A DNA stretch of 64,000 nucleotides from assembly GCF_001648475.1 (NCBI RefSeq), contig NZ_LXSQ01000007.1:62001-126000 (forward strand), given 5' to 3'. Positions 29,547 to 37,883 of this stretch are shown piece by piece. A model generated the notes under the pieces. That model was not told the DNA's origin and did not search any database. It saw only the letters and a list, made by a program, of their open reading frames with translations. The first letter of the stretch is position 1; each line of letters starts with the position of its first letter. The position numbers and the translations under genes are program-made. The DNA is from Eikenella halliae. Lineage in GTDB: Bacteria; Pseudomonadota; Gammaproteobacteria; Burkholderiales; Neisseriaceae.

Positions 29547-30710
29547 TTATTCCCAATCAATATCAGTATTCTTACGATATTTTGCCTGTATCAAGACATC
29601 TAATTCAGCCAAATTTCTTATTTTTGATTGTTTAATCAATAGTTCTCTTAACTTCATACTCAAATCAATATATTTGGAACCTTCACTTGCCCCGCGTGCT
29701 GAACGAAACTGGTTATCTTTTAAAAATTTCTCTATAGGTTTATTAAGTAATGGATATTTATCTGGATATTCCTGACAAAGCATTTCTGAAAAAACAGAAC
29801 GACGAGTAGAAACCTCACATTCTTTTAGCCAATCAATTTTCTTGGCAACAACATAATCCCTCTCAGTAGGTGGAGCATCAAAAACCGATTGGGTAGCAAA
29901 GCATAATTTTTTAAAATCTGAAGACTTACCTTTTCCCGTCCATGTTTTATCTTGAAAACGGTTACCTACACCATTACCCCCATTTTCGTTTTTCCAAGAC
30001 CATAATTTATTAAACTCCATATAAAACTCATCATTATCTATCTTTCCATCGGCACATTGCTTAATAAGTTTTTTTAATTGTTTGCGTACAGTCTGATGGT
30101 TTCTCATCTGTTCTCTTCGTGCTTCAATTAGTTTTTTGTCATAATTTGGCATTTCCATAAATAATGCATCCATCGCCGATTTACTGAAGGTTGGTTTCTT
30201 ATGAGTAATCCCGGCTTCTTGATATTTTTCAAGCCAATCTTCCGATACAGGAATAGATTTCATTGCAATTTTATTAGCCCAAGACTTAGCGTTTATAAAT
30301 TCTTTCTCAGAGATTTCTGTCAAAATATTAGCTTCATAATTGCTATTAAATGCAGCATGAGTCAAATTTGAAGAACCAATTAAAGCATAACATCTATTTT
30401 TATCATTTTTCCAAAATACAGCCTTGGGATGAAATCCTTGAATATTCTGAGCCACCATTAATGCAAATTTCAAGCGTGCTGGAATCCATTTCAGCACCTT
30501 CCGAATAGCATTTTTTTTGGATAAACCAAAATCTTGACCAAAAATAAATTTAAACTCTTTCAATTTATCATTAAGCTTATTCTTTACATCCCAATGAGTG
30601 AGATACGCGGAAAAAATATACAATTCTACTGCCTCTGAAACAGCTTTCTCATATACTGAGTTCAGTCCATTATCACTAGAAGCCTCCGAATGTAAAAACA
30701 ACTGTGTCAT
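29547..30710 (-). CDS. PLD-superfamily nuclease-like protein inserted in the nuo operon
   Basis: 387 aa from ATG 30710 (GGAG 8 nt upstream). The N-terminal half is a single phospholipase-D fold: LYIFSAYLTHWDV, FHPKAVFW (His94, Lys96) and GSSNLTHAAFNSNYEAN (Ser113, Asn115). The usual HxKx4D aspartate appears displaced to Asp103. One HKD half-site per chain suggests a dimer, as in Nuc and BfiI nucleases. The C-terminal part (SEMLCQEYPDKYPLLNKPIEKFL) resembles a module I associate with restriction and other defence proteins. The gene is strikingly AT-rich, lacks uptake words inside, and splits nuoM from nuoL: a recent import. A defence role is inference. Confidence 0.7.
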   Translation of the reverse strand: MTQLFLHSEASSDNGLNSVYEKAVSEAVELYIFSAYLTHWDVKNKLNDKLKEFKFIFGQDFGLSKKNAIRKVLKWIPARLKFALMVAQNIQGFHPKAVFWKNDKNRCYALIGSSNLTHAAFNSNYEANILTEISEKEFINAKSWANKIAMKSIPVSEDWLEKYQEAGITHKKPTFSKSAMDALFMEMPNYDKKLIEARREQMRNHQTVRKQLKKLIKQCADGKIDNDEFYMEFNKLWSWKNENGGNGVGNRFQDKTWTGKGKSSDFKKLCFATQSVFDAPPTERDYVVAKKIDWLKECEVSTRRSVFSEMLCQEYPDKYPLLNKPIEKFLKDNQFRSARGASEGSKYIDLSMKLRELLIKQSKIRNLAELDVLIQAKYRKNTDIDWE

Positions 30711-30793
30711 CTTTTTCGCTCCAGTCTCAGCTAATCTCAGCAAGTAAAATTTACGTATATGAGCTGCATGTAGATTATGTTTTCAGACGAAAT

Positions 30794-31114
30794 CTAAACG
30801 CTGCCCTCTTTCTCAATCACCAAAATCCGCGCTTCGCCGCGCGGGTGGGCGACGTGTTCCGCGCCGATGCCGGCATAGAAGATGTCGCCGCTTTGCAGCC
30901 GCGCCACGCGCTCTTCGCCGTTTTCGCGGTAGTGCATGTCCACTTCGCCGTCCATCACGGCAAACACTTCCTCGCCGTCGTTCACATGCCATTTGTAGGG
31001 CCGGTCCGTCCAATGCAGGCGCACGGTGATGCCGTTCAGATTGGCGATGCTGCGCGCGCCCCATGCCCTCTCGGCGGTGAATTCGGCGGCGCGGATGATG
31101 TCGGTTGCGCTCAT
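30794..31114 (-). CDS. Small cupin-domain protein
   Basis: 106 aa. A single cupin barrel with YKWHVNDGEEVFAVMDGEVDMHY (motif 1 with His and Glu metal ligands) and LQSGDIFYAGIGAEHVAHP (motif 2 with His). Substrate unknown; such single-domain cupins range from isomerases to sugar-binding proteins. The base composition is GC-rich like the nuo genes, unlike the adjoining PLD gene. Neisseria-type uptake words lie at 31137-31148 and, degenerate, at about 30779-30787, so the gene is bracketed by them. Confidence 0.75.
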   Translation of the reverse strand: MSATDIIRAAEFTAERAWGARSIANLNGITVRLHWTDRPYKWHVNDGEEVFAVMDGEVDMHYRENGEERVARLQSGDIFYAGIGAEHVAHPRGEARILVIEKEGSV

Positions 31115-31166
31115 TTTTTCCTCTGTGTGTGGTGTTTTCAGACGGCCTTTTAGTTTTCAGGTAGCC

Positions 31167-31478
31167 TTAATTAGCTGTCCCGCCCGAACGGTTTACTTCC
31201 TGCTCGAAACGGATAAAGGCGGCAATCATGGCCTGCCACACGGCTTCCGCCACATCGGGCGACAAGCCTGCCGCCGCAGCCTGTTCGCGTCGTGCCTTCA
31301 GCACCTGCACCACCCTTTCGGGCGCGGCCACGGCCTGCGCGTCGTGTTTGGGTTTCAGACGGCCTGCCTGTGCAACCAACTGTTGCCGCCGCGCCAGCAA
31401 GCCGATGAGCTGGCTGTCCAGCACGTCAATCGCCTGCCGCACTTCGGCTAGGGTATCGGGCAAAATATCAGCATCCAT
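31167..31478 (-). CDS. Chorismate mutase, AroQ (PchB-like) type
   Basis: 103-aa all-helical protein. LAEVRQAIDVLDSQLIGLLARRQQLVAQAGRLK is the first long AroQ helix with the active-site Arg/Lys residues; ERVVQVLKARREQAAAAGLSPDVAEAVWQAMIAAFIRFEQE matches the C-terminal helices. It converts chorismate to prephenate; the closely related PchB isochorismate-pyruvate lyase activity cannot be excluded. Unrelated to complex I, it lies between nuoL and the cupin gene. A Neisseria-type uptake word (31354-31365) lies inside the coding sequence; eikDUS words lie on both sides. Confidence 0.8.
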   Translation of the reverse strand: MDADILPDTLAEVRQAIDVLDSQLIGLLARRQQLVAQAGRLKPKHDAQAVAAPERVVQVLKARREQAAAAGLSPDVAEAVWQAMIAAFIRFEQEVNRSGGTAN

Positions 31479-31492
31479 TTTTCAGGTAGCCT

Positions 31493-33502
31493 TTATCTGA
31501 ACCAAAGCTGCCAGAAGAACACCACAATCAGCACCAACACGCCGGAAACCATGGCGGCGGCGTAGGTGTAGATGAAGCCGGTTTGCAGGCGGCGTACCTG
31601 CCCTGCCACCGCGCCGACCAGTTTGGCCGCGCCGTTTACCAGGCCGTTGTCGATGATTGCGGTATCGACGGCTTTCCAGAAGAAAGTACCCAGCGCGCGC
31701 GTGCCTTTGGCAAACACGGCGAAGTAGATGTTATCGAGGTAGTATTTGTTTTCAAACAGCACATACACCGGGCGGAAGGCCTGCGCGATTTTGGCAGGCA
31801 GCTGCGGCGCTTTCACATACAGGAACCACGCAGCCAATACGCCGCCGATGGCCAGATACAGCACGGGCGTATGCAGGCTGTGCGACACCATGGCCATTGC
31901 GCCGTGGAATTCTTCCTTCATGATGTGCATCACCGGATGCAGCTCGTGATTGACATAAATCACGTCTTTAAAGAAATCGCCGTACAGCATGGGTTCGATG
32001 GCGATGTAGCCGATAATCACTGACGGAATCGCCAGCAAAATCAGCGGCAGGGTAACCACCCACGGGCTTTCATGCGGGTTGTCGGACGGTTTCAGGCCGT
32101 GGTGGTGGCCGTGGTCGTCGTGATGGTCGTGCTTGGCCTCGCGCCAGCGTTCTTTGCCGTGGAAGACGATAAAGTATTGGCGGAAGGCGTAAAACGCGGT
32201 AACGAACACGCTGGCCAGCACGGCGAAATAGGCGAAACCGCTGCCGGGCAGATTGCTGGCGTGTACCGCTTCGATAATCGAGTCTTTGGAATAGAAACCG
32301 GAGAACAGCGGCGTGCCGATGAGGGCGAGATTGCCCAGCAGCATGGTGAACCAGGTAATCGGCATGTATTTGCGCAGGCCGCCCATATTGCGCATATCCT
32401 GGTCGTGGTGCATGCCGATAATCACGCTGCCCGCCGCCAAGAACAACAGGGCTTTGAAGAAAGCGTGGGTCATCACATGGAACATGGCCACGGAATAGGC
32501 AGACACGCCCAAAGCCACGGTCATATAACCGAGCTGCGACAGGGTGGAATAGGCCACCACGCGTTTGATGTCGTTTTGAATCGTGCCGAGGAAGCCCATA
32601 AACAGCGCGGTAATCGCGCCAATCACCATAATCACGCTCAGCGCGGTGGTGGAGAGTTCGTACATCGGCGACATGCGCGACACCATAAACAGGCCGGCGG
32701 TAACCATCGTGGCGGCGTGAATCAGCGCGGAAATCGGAGTCGGGCCTTCCATGGAATCGGGCAGCCACACATGCAACGGGAATTGGGCGGATTTACCCAT
32801 CGCACCGACAAACAGCAACAGGCAGGTGATGGTAATCAAATCCCAGCCGAACAGAGTGCTACCGACCACGTTGGGCAAATAGGCGAACACGTCGGCATAG
32901 CGCAGGCTGCCGCCGAAATAGGCCAGCACCAAACCAATGCCGAGCACGAAGCCGAAGTCGCCCACGCGGTTCACCAAAAAGGCTTTCAAGTTGGCGAAAA
33001 TCGCGCTGTCGCGTTTGAAATAGAAGCCGATTAGGAGGTAAGACACCAAGCCGACCGCTTCCCAGCCGAAGAAAAGCTGGATGAAGTTGTTGGACATAAT
33101 CAGCATCAGCATGCTGAAGGTAAACAATGAGATATAGCTGAAGAAGCGTTGGTAGCCGACTTCTTCGTCCGCCATATAGCCGATGGTGTAGATGTGCACC
33201 ATCAGCGACACGGAAGTAACCACCACCATCATCAGCGCGGTGAGGCTGTCCACTAGGAAGCCGACCGAGAAATCCAGCCCGTTCATGGTCAGCCAGGTAT
33301 AGACGTTTTCATCGAACTTGGCACGGCTGCCGTCGATAAACCCGCACAGCACATAGGCCGACAGCACGGCGGATACGGCCACGCCGAGTATGGTAACCGT
33401 GTGCGCGCCCCGGCGGCCGATGGTGTTGCCGAACAGCCCGGCCAGCAAACAGCCCGCCAAGGGCGTGAGGGCGATGATGAGGTATAAAGTCATGTCAGTC
33501 AT
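31493..33502 (-). CDS. nuoL: NADH-quinone oxidoreductase subunit L
   Basis: 669-aa distal proton-pumping subunit. Motifs: FFGWEAVGLVSYLLIGFYFKRD (TM5 Glu), GKSAQFPLHVWLPDSMEGPTPISALIHAATMVTAG (Lys and His of the channel), KRVVAYSTLSQLGYMTVALGV. A His-rich loop (KHDHHDDHGHHHGLKPSDN, about 465-485) precedes the long C-terminal lateral helix and final TM. Downstream the chorismate mutase gene begins only 14 bp away; upstream a 113-aa gene separates it from nuoK. Confidence 0.95.
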   Translation of the reverse strand: MTDMTLYLIIALTPLAGCLLAGLFGNTIGRRGAHTVTILGVAVSAVLSAYVLCGFIDGSRAKFDENVYTWLTMNGLDFSVGFLVDSLTALMMVVVTSVSLMVHIYTIGYMADEEVGYQRFFSYISLFTFSMLMLIMSNNFIQLFFGWEAVGLVSYLLIGFYFKRDSAIFANLKAFLVNRVGDFGFVLGIGLVLAYFGGSLRYADVFAYLPNVVGSTLFGWDLITITCLLLFVGAMGKSAQFPLHVWLPDSMEGPTPISALIHAATMVTAGLFMVSRMSPMYELSTTALSVIMVIGAITALFMGFLGTIQNDIKRVVAYSTLSQLGYMTVALGVSAYSVAMFHVMTHAFFKALLFLAAGSVIIGMHHDQDMRNMGGLRKYMPITWFTMLLGNLALIGTPLFSGFYSKDSIIEAVHASNLPGSGFAYFAVLASVFVTAFYAFRQYFIVFHGKERWREAKHDHHDDHGHHHGLKPSDNPHESPWVVTLPLILLAIPSVIIGYIAIEPMLYGDFFKDVIYVNHELHPVMHIMKEEFHGAMAMVSHSLHTPVLYLAIGGVLAAWFLYVKAPQLPAKIAQAFRPVYVLFENKYYLDNIYFAVFAKGTRALGTFFWKAVDTAIIDNGLVNGAAKLVGAVAGQVRRLQTGFIYTYAAAMVSGVLVLIVVFFWQLWFR

Positions 33503-33550
33503 GTTGTTGCCATCCTTACGGATAAATCTTTCAATTTTGTGCGGCTCGTT

Positions 33551-33592
33551 TTCAGACGGCCTCTTTGGCTGTCCGTCAGGCTACCTGAAAAA
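33551..33592 (-). repeat. Neisseria-type and Eikenella-type uptake words side by side
   Basis: TTCAGACGGCCT (AG-DUS inverse) at 33551 and CAGGCTACCTGAAAA (eikDUS) at about 33578 form an imperfect inverted pair between nuoL and the upstream small gene. The central three bases differ, so the stem has an internal loop. Confidence 0.75.
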
Positions 33593-33625
33593 ATAGATAA
33601 TTTTACGAATTGCAAACGAGCAAAT

Positions 33626-33967
33626 TCACTGTTTTTCAGGAAATTTGAATTCAGCTCGCTCCAATCGTTTATATGCCACTGCTAATTGCTCTTCAGTAAA
33701 CAAATCACACCACGGCTTCTGTAACACTAAATATTCCATACTGTACTGTAAAGCGTGTATTCCACCACCACTCAGAATCAGTTCTGCAAAGCCACTTTGA
33801 GTACGATCGCCTGTGCTCAATAATTTATCAGCTGCCTTTTTCCCACCCAACTCATTTACCATTTGAAAAAATCGTGTTGCACGATATGGCTTCGGAAAAT
33901 CTAAAGCATTGTAATAAATGTCCAGCATGGCTTTGTGAAATTCTTGTTTCAACTGTTCTTCGCCCAT
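33626..33967 (-). CDS. Small conserved-looking protein inserted between nuoK and nuoL
   Basis: 113 aa, from ATG 33967. No named family identified. The sequence YRATRFFQMVNELGGKKAADKLLSTGDRTQSGFAELILSGG...LVLQKPWCDLFTEEQLAVAYKRL resembles a helical module often found at the C-termini of uncharacterised, sometimes restriction-associated, bacterial proteins ('LFTEEEL..A..RL' ending). Here it stands alone. Base composition is lower in GC than the nuo genes, indicating acquisition. It is bracketed by hybrid uptake-word hairpins at 33551-33592 and 34025-34068. Confidence 0.6.
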   Translation of the reverse strand: MGEEQLKQEFHKAMLDIYYNALDFPKPYRATRFFQMVNELGGKKAADKLLSTGDRTQSGFAELILSGGGIHALQYSMEYLVLQKPWCDLFTEEQLAVAYKRLERAEFKFPEKQ

Positions 33968-34024
33968 AATCTCTTATCTTCAGCCAATCACTTAATTTAT
34001 GTTGGAATCTACCTTAGTTATGAT

Positions 34025-34068
34025 AAGGCTACCTGAAACTTTCAGACGGCCTGTTTTCAGGCAGCCCT
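34025..34068 (-). repeat. Hybrid hairpin of Eikenella, Neisseria and Simonsiella-like uptake words
   Basis: AAGGCTACCTGAAA (eikDUS) is followed directly by TTTCAGACGGCCTG (AG-DUS inverse) and then TTTTCAGGCAGCCC (inverse of a GGCTGCCTGAA form). Three dialects of the neisserial uptake word occur within 45 bp, between nuoK and the 113-aa gene. Confidence 0.8.
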
Positions 34069-34372
34069 AGCCTTTGAGGCTATCCAAATCCGTTACGTTG
34101 ATCGTGTTGCGGTTGCGGTATACCAAAACCATAATCGCCAGGCCGATGGCGGATTCGGCCGCGGCCACGGTGAGCACGAAGAAGACGAAAATCTGCCCCG
34201 CGCTGTCGCCGAGGTAGCGCGAGAAGGCGATAAAGTTGAAGTTCACCGCCAACAGCATCAGTTCGATCGACATCAGCAAAATCAGCACGTTTTTGCGGTT
34301 CATGAAAATGCCCATCGCGCTGATGCCGAACAACAGGGCGGACAGCACCAGATAATGCGTAATCGTAATCAT
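34067..34372 (-). CDS. nuoK: NADH-quinone oxidoreductase subunit K
   Basis: 101 aa, three helices. Conserved acidic residues are in LLMSIELMLLAVNFNFIAFS (TM2 Glu) and VAAAESAIGLAIMVLVYR (TM3 Glu), both needed for coupling. The ATG overlaps the nuoJ stop by 4 bp, indicating translational coupling. Confidence 0.95.
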   Translation of the reverse strand: MITITHYLVLSALLFGISAMGIFMNRKNVLILLMSIELMLLAVNFNFIAFSRYLGDSAGQIFVFFVLTVAAAESAIGLAIMVLVYRNRNTINVTDLDSLKG

Positions 34373-35046
34373 GCTTTGCCCTCCCCTTTAGCGGCATCGG
34401 ATTCGGCGGCTTCGCCGTTGTTTTCTTCGCTTTCAGACGGCCTCTGCACCACGGCTTCCATCTTCACCATGCGCAGGCGGCCTTTTTTCGCGTCCACTTT
34501 AACCTGGTCGGCCGGATTGATGTATTTCGGCTTGAAGGTTTTGCGGTGCACCAGCGCGATGGCGGCCACCATACCCAGCACCAGCAGCACGGCCGCCAGC
34601 TCGAAAGGCAGCAGGTAGGTGGTGTAAATCTGCGTGCCCAGCTCGCGCACGTTGCTGTGGTCGGCCGGCACGTCGTTCATCTGGCCGAAGGCGGCCAAAT
34701 CGGTATCCGGCGCAACCAAAATCATGATCAGCGCCACGGCCATCAGCACGCCGACCACGGCGGCCACCGGCGCGTTGCGCCAGAAGCCTTTGCGCATTTC
34801 CTCCACGTCGATGTTGAGCATCATCACCACGAACAGGAACAGCACCATCACTGCGCCCACATACACCACCACCAGCGTGATGCCGAGGAATTCAGCCTGC
34901 ATCAGCATCCACATCATTGCGCTCATGCAGAAAGTGAGCACCAGATACAGCGCGGCATGCACCGGGTTTTTCACGGTTACGGTTTTCAGCGCGCCGAACA
35001 GGATGATGGCGGCCAACAGGTAAAACAGGATCAGTTGAAAGTTCAT
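34369..35046 (-). CDS. nuoJ: NADH-quinone oxidoreductase subunit J
   Basis: 225 aa with five helices. The pattern FYLLAAIILFGALKTVTVKNPVHAALYLVLTFCMSAMMWMLMQAEFLGITLVVVYVGAVMVLFLFVVMMLN is typical of NuoJ, including the TM3 pi-bulge region. The C-terminal tail after about residue 185 is hydrophilic and variable, and is encoded partly by a Neisseria-type uptake word (34432-34443, read as QRPSESEE). The next gene upstream is unrelated (DUF4303-like). Confidence 0.95.
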   Translation of the reverse strand: MNFQLILFYLLAAIILFGALKTVTVKNPVHAALYLVLTFCMSAMMWMLMQAEFLGITLVVVYVGAVMVLFLFVVMMLNIDVEEMRKGFWRNAPVAAVVGVLMAVALIMILVAPDTDLAAFGQMNDVPADHSNVRELGTQIYTTYLLPFELAAVLLVLGMVAAIALVHRKTFKPKYINPADQVKVDAKKGRLRMVKMEAVVQRPSESEENNGEAAESDAAKGEGKA

Positions 35047-35116
35047 ATTTTTGCACTTTCCGTTTCGGGATATTTCAATCGGTTTTGCTGTGCGTTCCGG
35101 CTTGGTCGGACGCGGT

Positions 35117-35731
35117 TTATTGGCTGCGCCATTGGCTGCGCCAATAGCTTAAGAATTCATCTGCCAAGCCTTCCGGGTTGGCGCGTTCCGTCCACGACAA
35201 GGGGGCATCGTAATACTCCAATTCGTGTACCAGTACGGGAATATTTTTGCCGAACGTTCCGGCAATCACGCCTTCGGCAAACAGGCGTTGCACCACGGCG
35301 ATTTGGGTTTCGACAAAGGCCTGGTAAAACTCACCCGATTTCTCGCCTGTTCCACTGCTTTCGTCTTCATCGTCGCCGTCAAACATGGCTTCGTATTGTT
35401 CTTCGGTGTAGGCAAAGGGCGCGTTTGCCAGCCATGCTTGGAGTTCTTGCTTGTTTCTATATGCGTCTACGCCCAACAATTCGGCTTCGTCTTGCAGCCA
35501 ATAGGCATAATTCCACTTGGCTTCGTCATCCTGATTAAGCGTCTCACCCTTCTTTTCTTCAAACTGCCCGCAAGTGTTGTAGCTGACTGAAAGGCCGGGC
35601 AACCACTCATCACCGCCCCGAACCCAGAACGATAAGGCATATACATCATCCCGCATCTCTTCAGGCAGCCCGGCCAATGCGGCGGCGGTTTTCTGAAAAA
35701 CCATATTGGCAAAGGCTTGTTGCTTATCCAT
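35117..35731 (-). CDS. DUF4303-like cytosolic protein inserted between nuoI and nuoJ
   Basis: 204 aa, acidic and without a signal peptide or membrane segment. FQKTAAALAGLPEEMRDDVYALSFWVRGGDEWLPGLSVSYNTCGQFEE resembles the DUF4303 pattern (a short alpha/beta domain that reports on 'daily'/'YALSFWV' strands). An Asp/Glu/Ser/Gly linker (DGDDEDESSGTGEKSG) lies mid-protein. Proteins of this type often occur near contact-dependent toxin or immunity loci, but nothing here shows such a role. Separated from nuoJ by 70 bp and from nuoI by 75 bp, the latter gap containing an eikDUS. Confidence 0.55.
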   Translation of the reverse strand: MDKQQAFANMVFQKTAAALAGLPEEMRDDVYALSFWVRGGDEWLPGLSVSYNTCGQFEEKKGETLNQDDEAKWNYAYWLQDEAELLGVDAYRNKQELQAWLANAPFAYTEEQYEAMFDGDDEDESSGTGEKSGEFYQAFVETQIAVVQRLFAEGVIAGTFGKNIPVLVHELEYYDAPLSWTERANPEGLADEFLSYWRSQWRSQ

Positions 35732-35806
35732 TCTGTCTTTCCTTCAATCACGGCAGCCGGAATATTGGCTTCAGGCTACCTGAAAACTCTGCGGGCGTTC
35801 CGTTCT

Positions 35807-36286
35807 TTAGCGGTACGGCGCATCGGCCGCTTTGCGTTTGGCGATTTCGGCTTCGTATTTGTCGCCGATGGCCAGCAAAATCGGCTTGGTCATGTGCAAA
35901 TCGCCTTTTTTCTCGCCGTGGTATTCGAAGATGTGGGTTTCCACAATCGCATCGGTCGGGCAGGCTTCTTCGCAGAAGCCGCAGAAGATGCACTTGGTTA
36001 AATCGATGTCGTAACGCGTGGTGCGGCGGGTGCCGTCTTCGCGCTCTTCGGATTCGATGTTAATCGCCATGGCGGGGCAGACGGCCTCGCACAGTTTGCA
36101 GGCGATGCAGCGTTCTTCGCCGTTCGGATAGCGGCGTTGGGCGTGCAGGCCGCGGAAACGCACGGATTGCGGCGTTTTCTCTTCGGGGAAGTAAATCGTG
36201 TCTTTGCGGGCGAAGAAGTTTTTGAGCGTTACGCCCATGCCTTTCACCAATTCGCCCAGCAGGAAGGTTTTTACTAAATTAGCCAT
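35807..36286 (-). CDS. nuoI: NADH-quinone oxidoreductase subunit I
   Basis: 159 aa from ATG 36286; an in-frame extension of 47 codons upstream runs through an uptake word and the preceding gene. Two 4Fe-4S motifs (clusters N6a and N6b): CIACKLCEAVCP and CIFCGFCEEACP. The N-terminal amphipathic helix (VKTFLLGELVKGMGVTLKNFFARK) lies on the membrane. It transfers electrons from NuoG to NuoB. Separated from nuoH by the GFA-family gene. Confidence 0.95.
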   Translation of the reverse strand: MANLVKTFLLGELVKGMGVTLKNFFARKDTIYFPEEKTPQSVRFRGLHAQRRYPNGEERCIACKLCEAVCPAMAINIESEEREDGTRRTTRYDIDLTKCIFCGFCEEACPTDAIVETHIFEYHGEKKGDLHMTKPILLAIGDKYEAEIAKRKAADAPYR

Positions 36287-36339
36287 TTTCGGATGCTCTT
36301 TTCGGATTATTCTGTTTATAGGCCGTCTGAAAGCGGTTT

Positions 36340-36735
36340 TTAACCTGCCGCGCCCACCATTTCTAAAAACTCTGCTTCGGTCAGCTTCGGGGTATCGTTG
36401 GCCAAGTCGTAATACGGAGCTTTGCAATCGATAAAGATTTGCGAGGTGGTTTCAAAGCCCGCGTTGTCGGCAAACAGCCCAGCGTTGATGTAATAATCGT
36501 TGCCAACTTTCACAAACAGGTGTGTGCCGCAGTGTTTGCAAAAACAGCGTTGTGCCCATTCGGACGACTGATAATGCGCAACGTGCTCGCTGCCTGTGAT
36601 TTCGGGCGACTGGGCGGACAAAGTAAAAGACGCGCCGCCGCCCCATACGCGGCATTTCCCGCAATGGCAGGCGTGAAGTTCGTGGTTTTCGGCGGTTTCC
36701 AGTGATACTGCGCCGCACAGGCATTGAGCTTTCAT
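36340..36735 (-). CDS. GFA-family (glutathione-dependent formaldehyde-activating enzyme-like) zinc protein
   Basis: 131 aa. Zinc-ligand pattern: CLCGAVSLE, HACHCGKCRVWGG and CFCKHCGTHLFVK, the Cys set of the GFA/CENP-V fold; then DYYINAGLFAD. The founding enzyme condenses formaldehyde with glutathione, but most GFA homologues have no proven activity, so a specific function should not be assumed. It lies within the nuo operon between nuoH and nuoI, bracketed by an AG-DUS (36320-36331, overlapping its leader region to nuoI) and a hybrid pair at 36775-36802. Confidence 0.75.
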   Translation of the reverse strand: MKAQCLCGAVSLETAENHELHACHCGKCRVWGGGASFTLSAQSPEITGSEHVAHYQSSEWAQRCFCKHCGTHLFVKVGNDYYINAGLFADNAGFETTSQIFIDCKAPYYDLANDTPKLTEAEFLEMVGAAG

Positions 36736-36774
36736 CGGTTTCTCTCGGTTTGAAACGGTTAAAAATTTGGGTTC

Positions 36775-36802
36775 AGGCTACCTGAAAACTTTCAGACGGC
36801 CT
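36775..36802 (-). repeat. Hybrid uptake-word hairpin between nuoH and the GFA gene
   Basis: AGGCTACCTGAAAA (eikDUS) is followed at once by TTTCAGACGGCCT (AG-DUS inverse). The outer AGGC/GCCT and inner CTGAAA/TTTCAG arms pair; the central TAC versus ACG triplets do not. Confidence 0.8.
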
Positions 36803-36809
36803 CCCTGCC

Positions 36810-37883
36810 CTATTTCCACAAGCTCCACGGCGAAGCCATCCACAGGCCGTAGAAAACGATGGCGACAAAGCCGATGGGAATCAGCACTTTCCAGCCCAGG
36901 CGCATGATTTGGTCGTAGCGGTAGCGCGGGAAAGTGGCGCGAATCCACAGATAGCCGTAGAGCACGAAGGCCATTTTGGCAAACATCCAAATCGGGCTGG
37001 GCGTACCGACGATGCCCCAGCTTTGCGGGAAGGGCGACAGCCAGCCGCCGAGGAACATGATGGAGGTGAGCGCGCCGATTAGAATCATGAAGATGTATTC
37101 GGCGAGGAAAAACAGGGCGAAGGCAAAACCGGAGTATTCAACGTGGAAACCGGCCACGATTTCGGATTCGCCCTCGGCCACGTCAAACGGGGCGCGGTTG
37201 GTTTCGGCCACGGCGGAAATCAGGTATACGAGGAACACGGGGAACAGGGTGAACCAGTTCCACGAGAAAATCGAGCCGCCCGCAATACCGGTGCTTTGCG
37301 CGGCCACGATGTCGTTGAAGTTCAGGCTACCTGAAACCATGATTACGCACACCAAAGCCGCACTCATGGCGATTTCGTAGGAAATGGTTTGCGCGGAGGA
37401 GCGCATCGCGCCGAGGAAGGCGTATTTCGAGTTGGACGCCCAGCCGGCAATAATCACGCCGTACACGGAAAGCGAGGTAATCATTAAGATATACAGCAGC
37501 CCGGCATCGACTTTGGTTAAAAGCCATTGGTCGGAGAACGGCACCACCGCCCACGCGGCAAACGAGGGTGCAAGCGAGAGCATGGGACCGATGTAGAACA
37601 AGGCTTTGTTGGACGAGCTGGGGCGGGTAACTTCTTTAAACAGCAGTTTCAACACGTCGGCAAACGGCTGAATCAAGCCCCACGGGCCGGTCACGTTCGG
37701 GCCGACGCGCAGCTGCATGAAACCGATGACCTTGCGCTCGAAGTAGGTCAGGTAGGCCACGGTCAGGATCAGCGGCACAAGGATAATCACGATTTTGACG
37801 ACAATCGACACCAAGAGGCCGATGTCGTTGCCCGCCGCGCCGAACCAGCCGGCAAACAGGGCTTGAAACCATTCCTGCATCAT
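36810..37883 (-). CDS. nuoH: NADH-quinone oxidoreductase subunit H
   Basis: 357-aa membrane subunit forming the quinone chamber with NuoB and NuoD. Signatures: ERKVIGFMQLRVGPNVTGPWGLIQPFADVLKLLFKE, WASNSKYAFLGAMRSSAQTISYEIAMS, AETNRAPFDVAEGESEIVAGFHVEYSG (acidic quinone-site loop). The ATG shares its A with the nuoG TGA. An eikDUS near 37321 is read in frame (SGSLNF). Confidence 0.95.
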   Translation of the reverse strand: MMQEWFQALFAGWFGAAGNDIGLLVSIVVKIVIILVPLILTVAYLTYFERKVIGFMQLRVGPNVTGPWGLIQPFADVLKLLFKEVTRPSSSNKALFYIGPMLSLAPSFAAWAVVPFSDQWLLTKVDAGLLYILMITSLSVYGVIIAGWASNSKYAFLGAMRSSAQTISYEIAMSAALVCVIMVSGSLNFNDIVAAQSTGIAGGSIFSWNWFTLFPVFLVYLISAVAETNRAPFDVAEGESEIVAGFHVEYSGFAFALFFLAEYIFMILIGALTSIMFLGGWLSPFPQSWGIVGTPSPIWMFAKMAFVLYGYLWIRATFPRYRYDQIMRLGWKVLIPIGFVAIVFYGLWMASPWSLWK

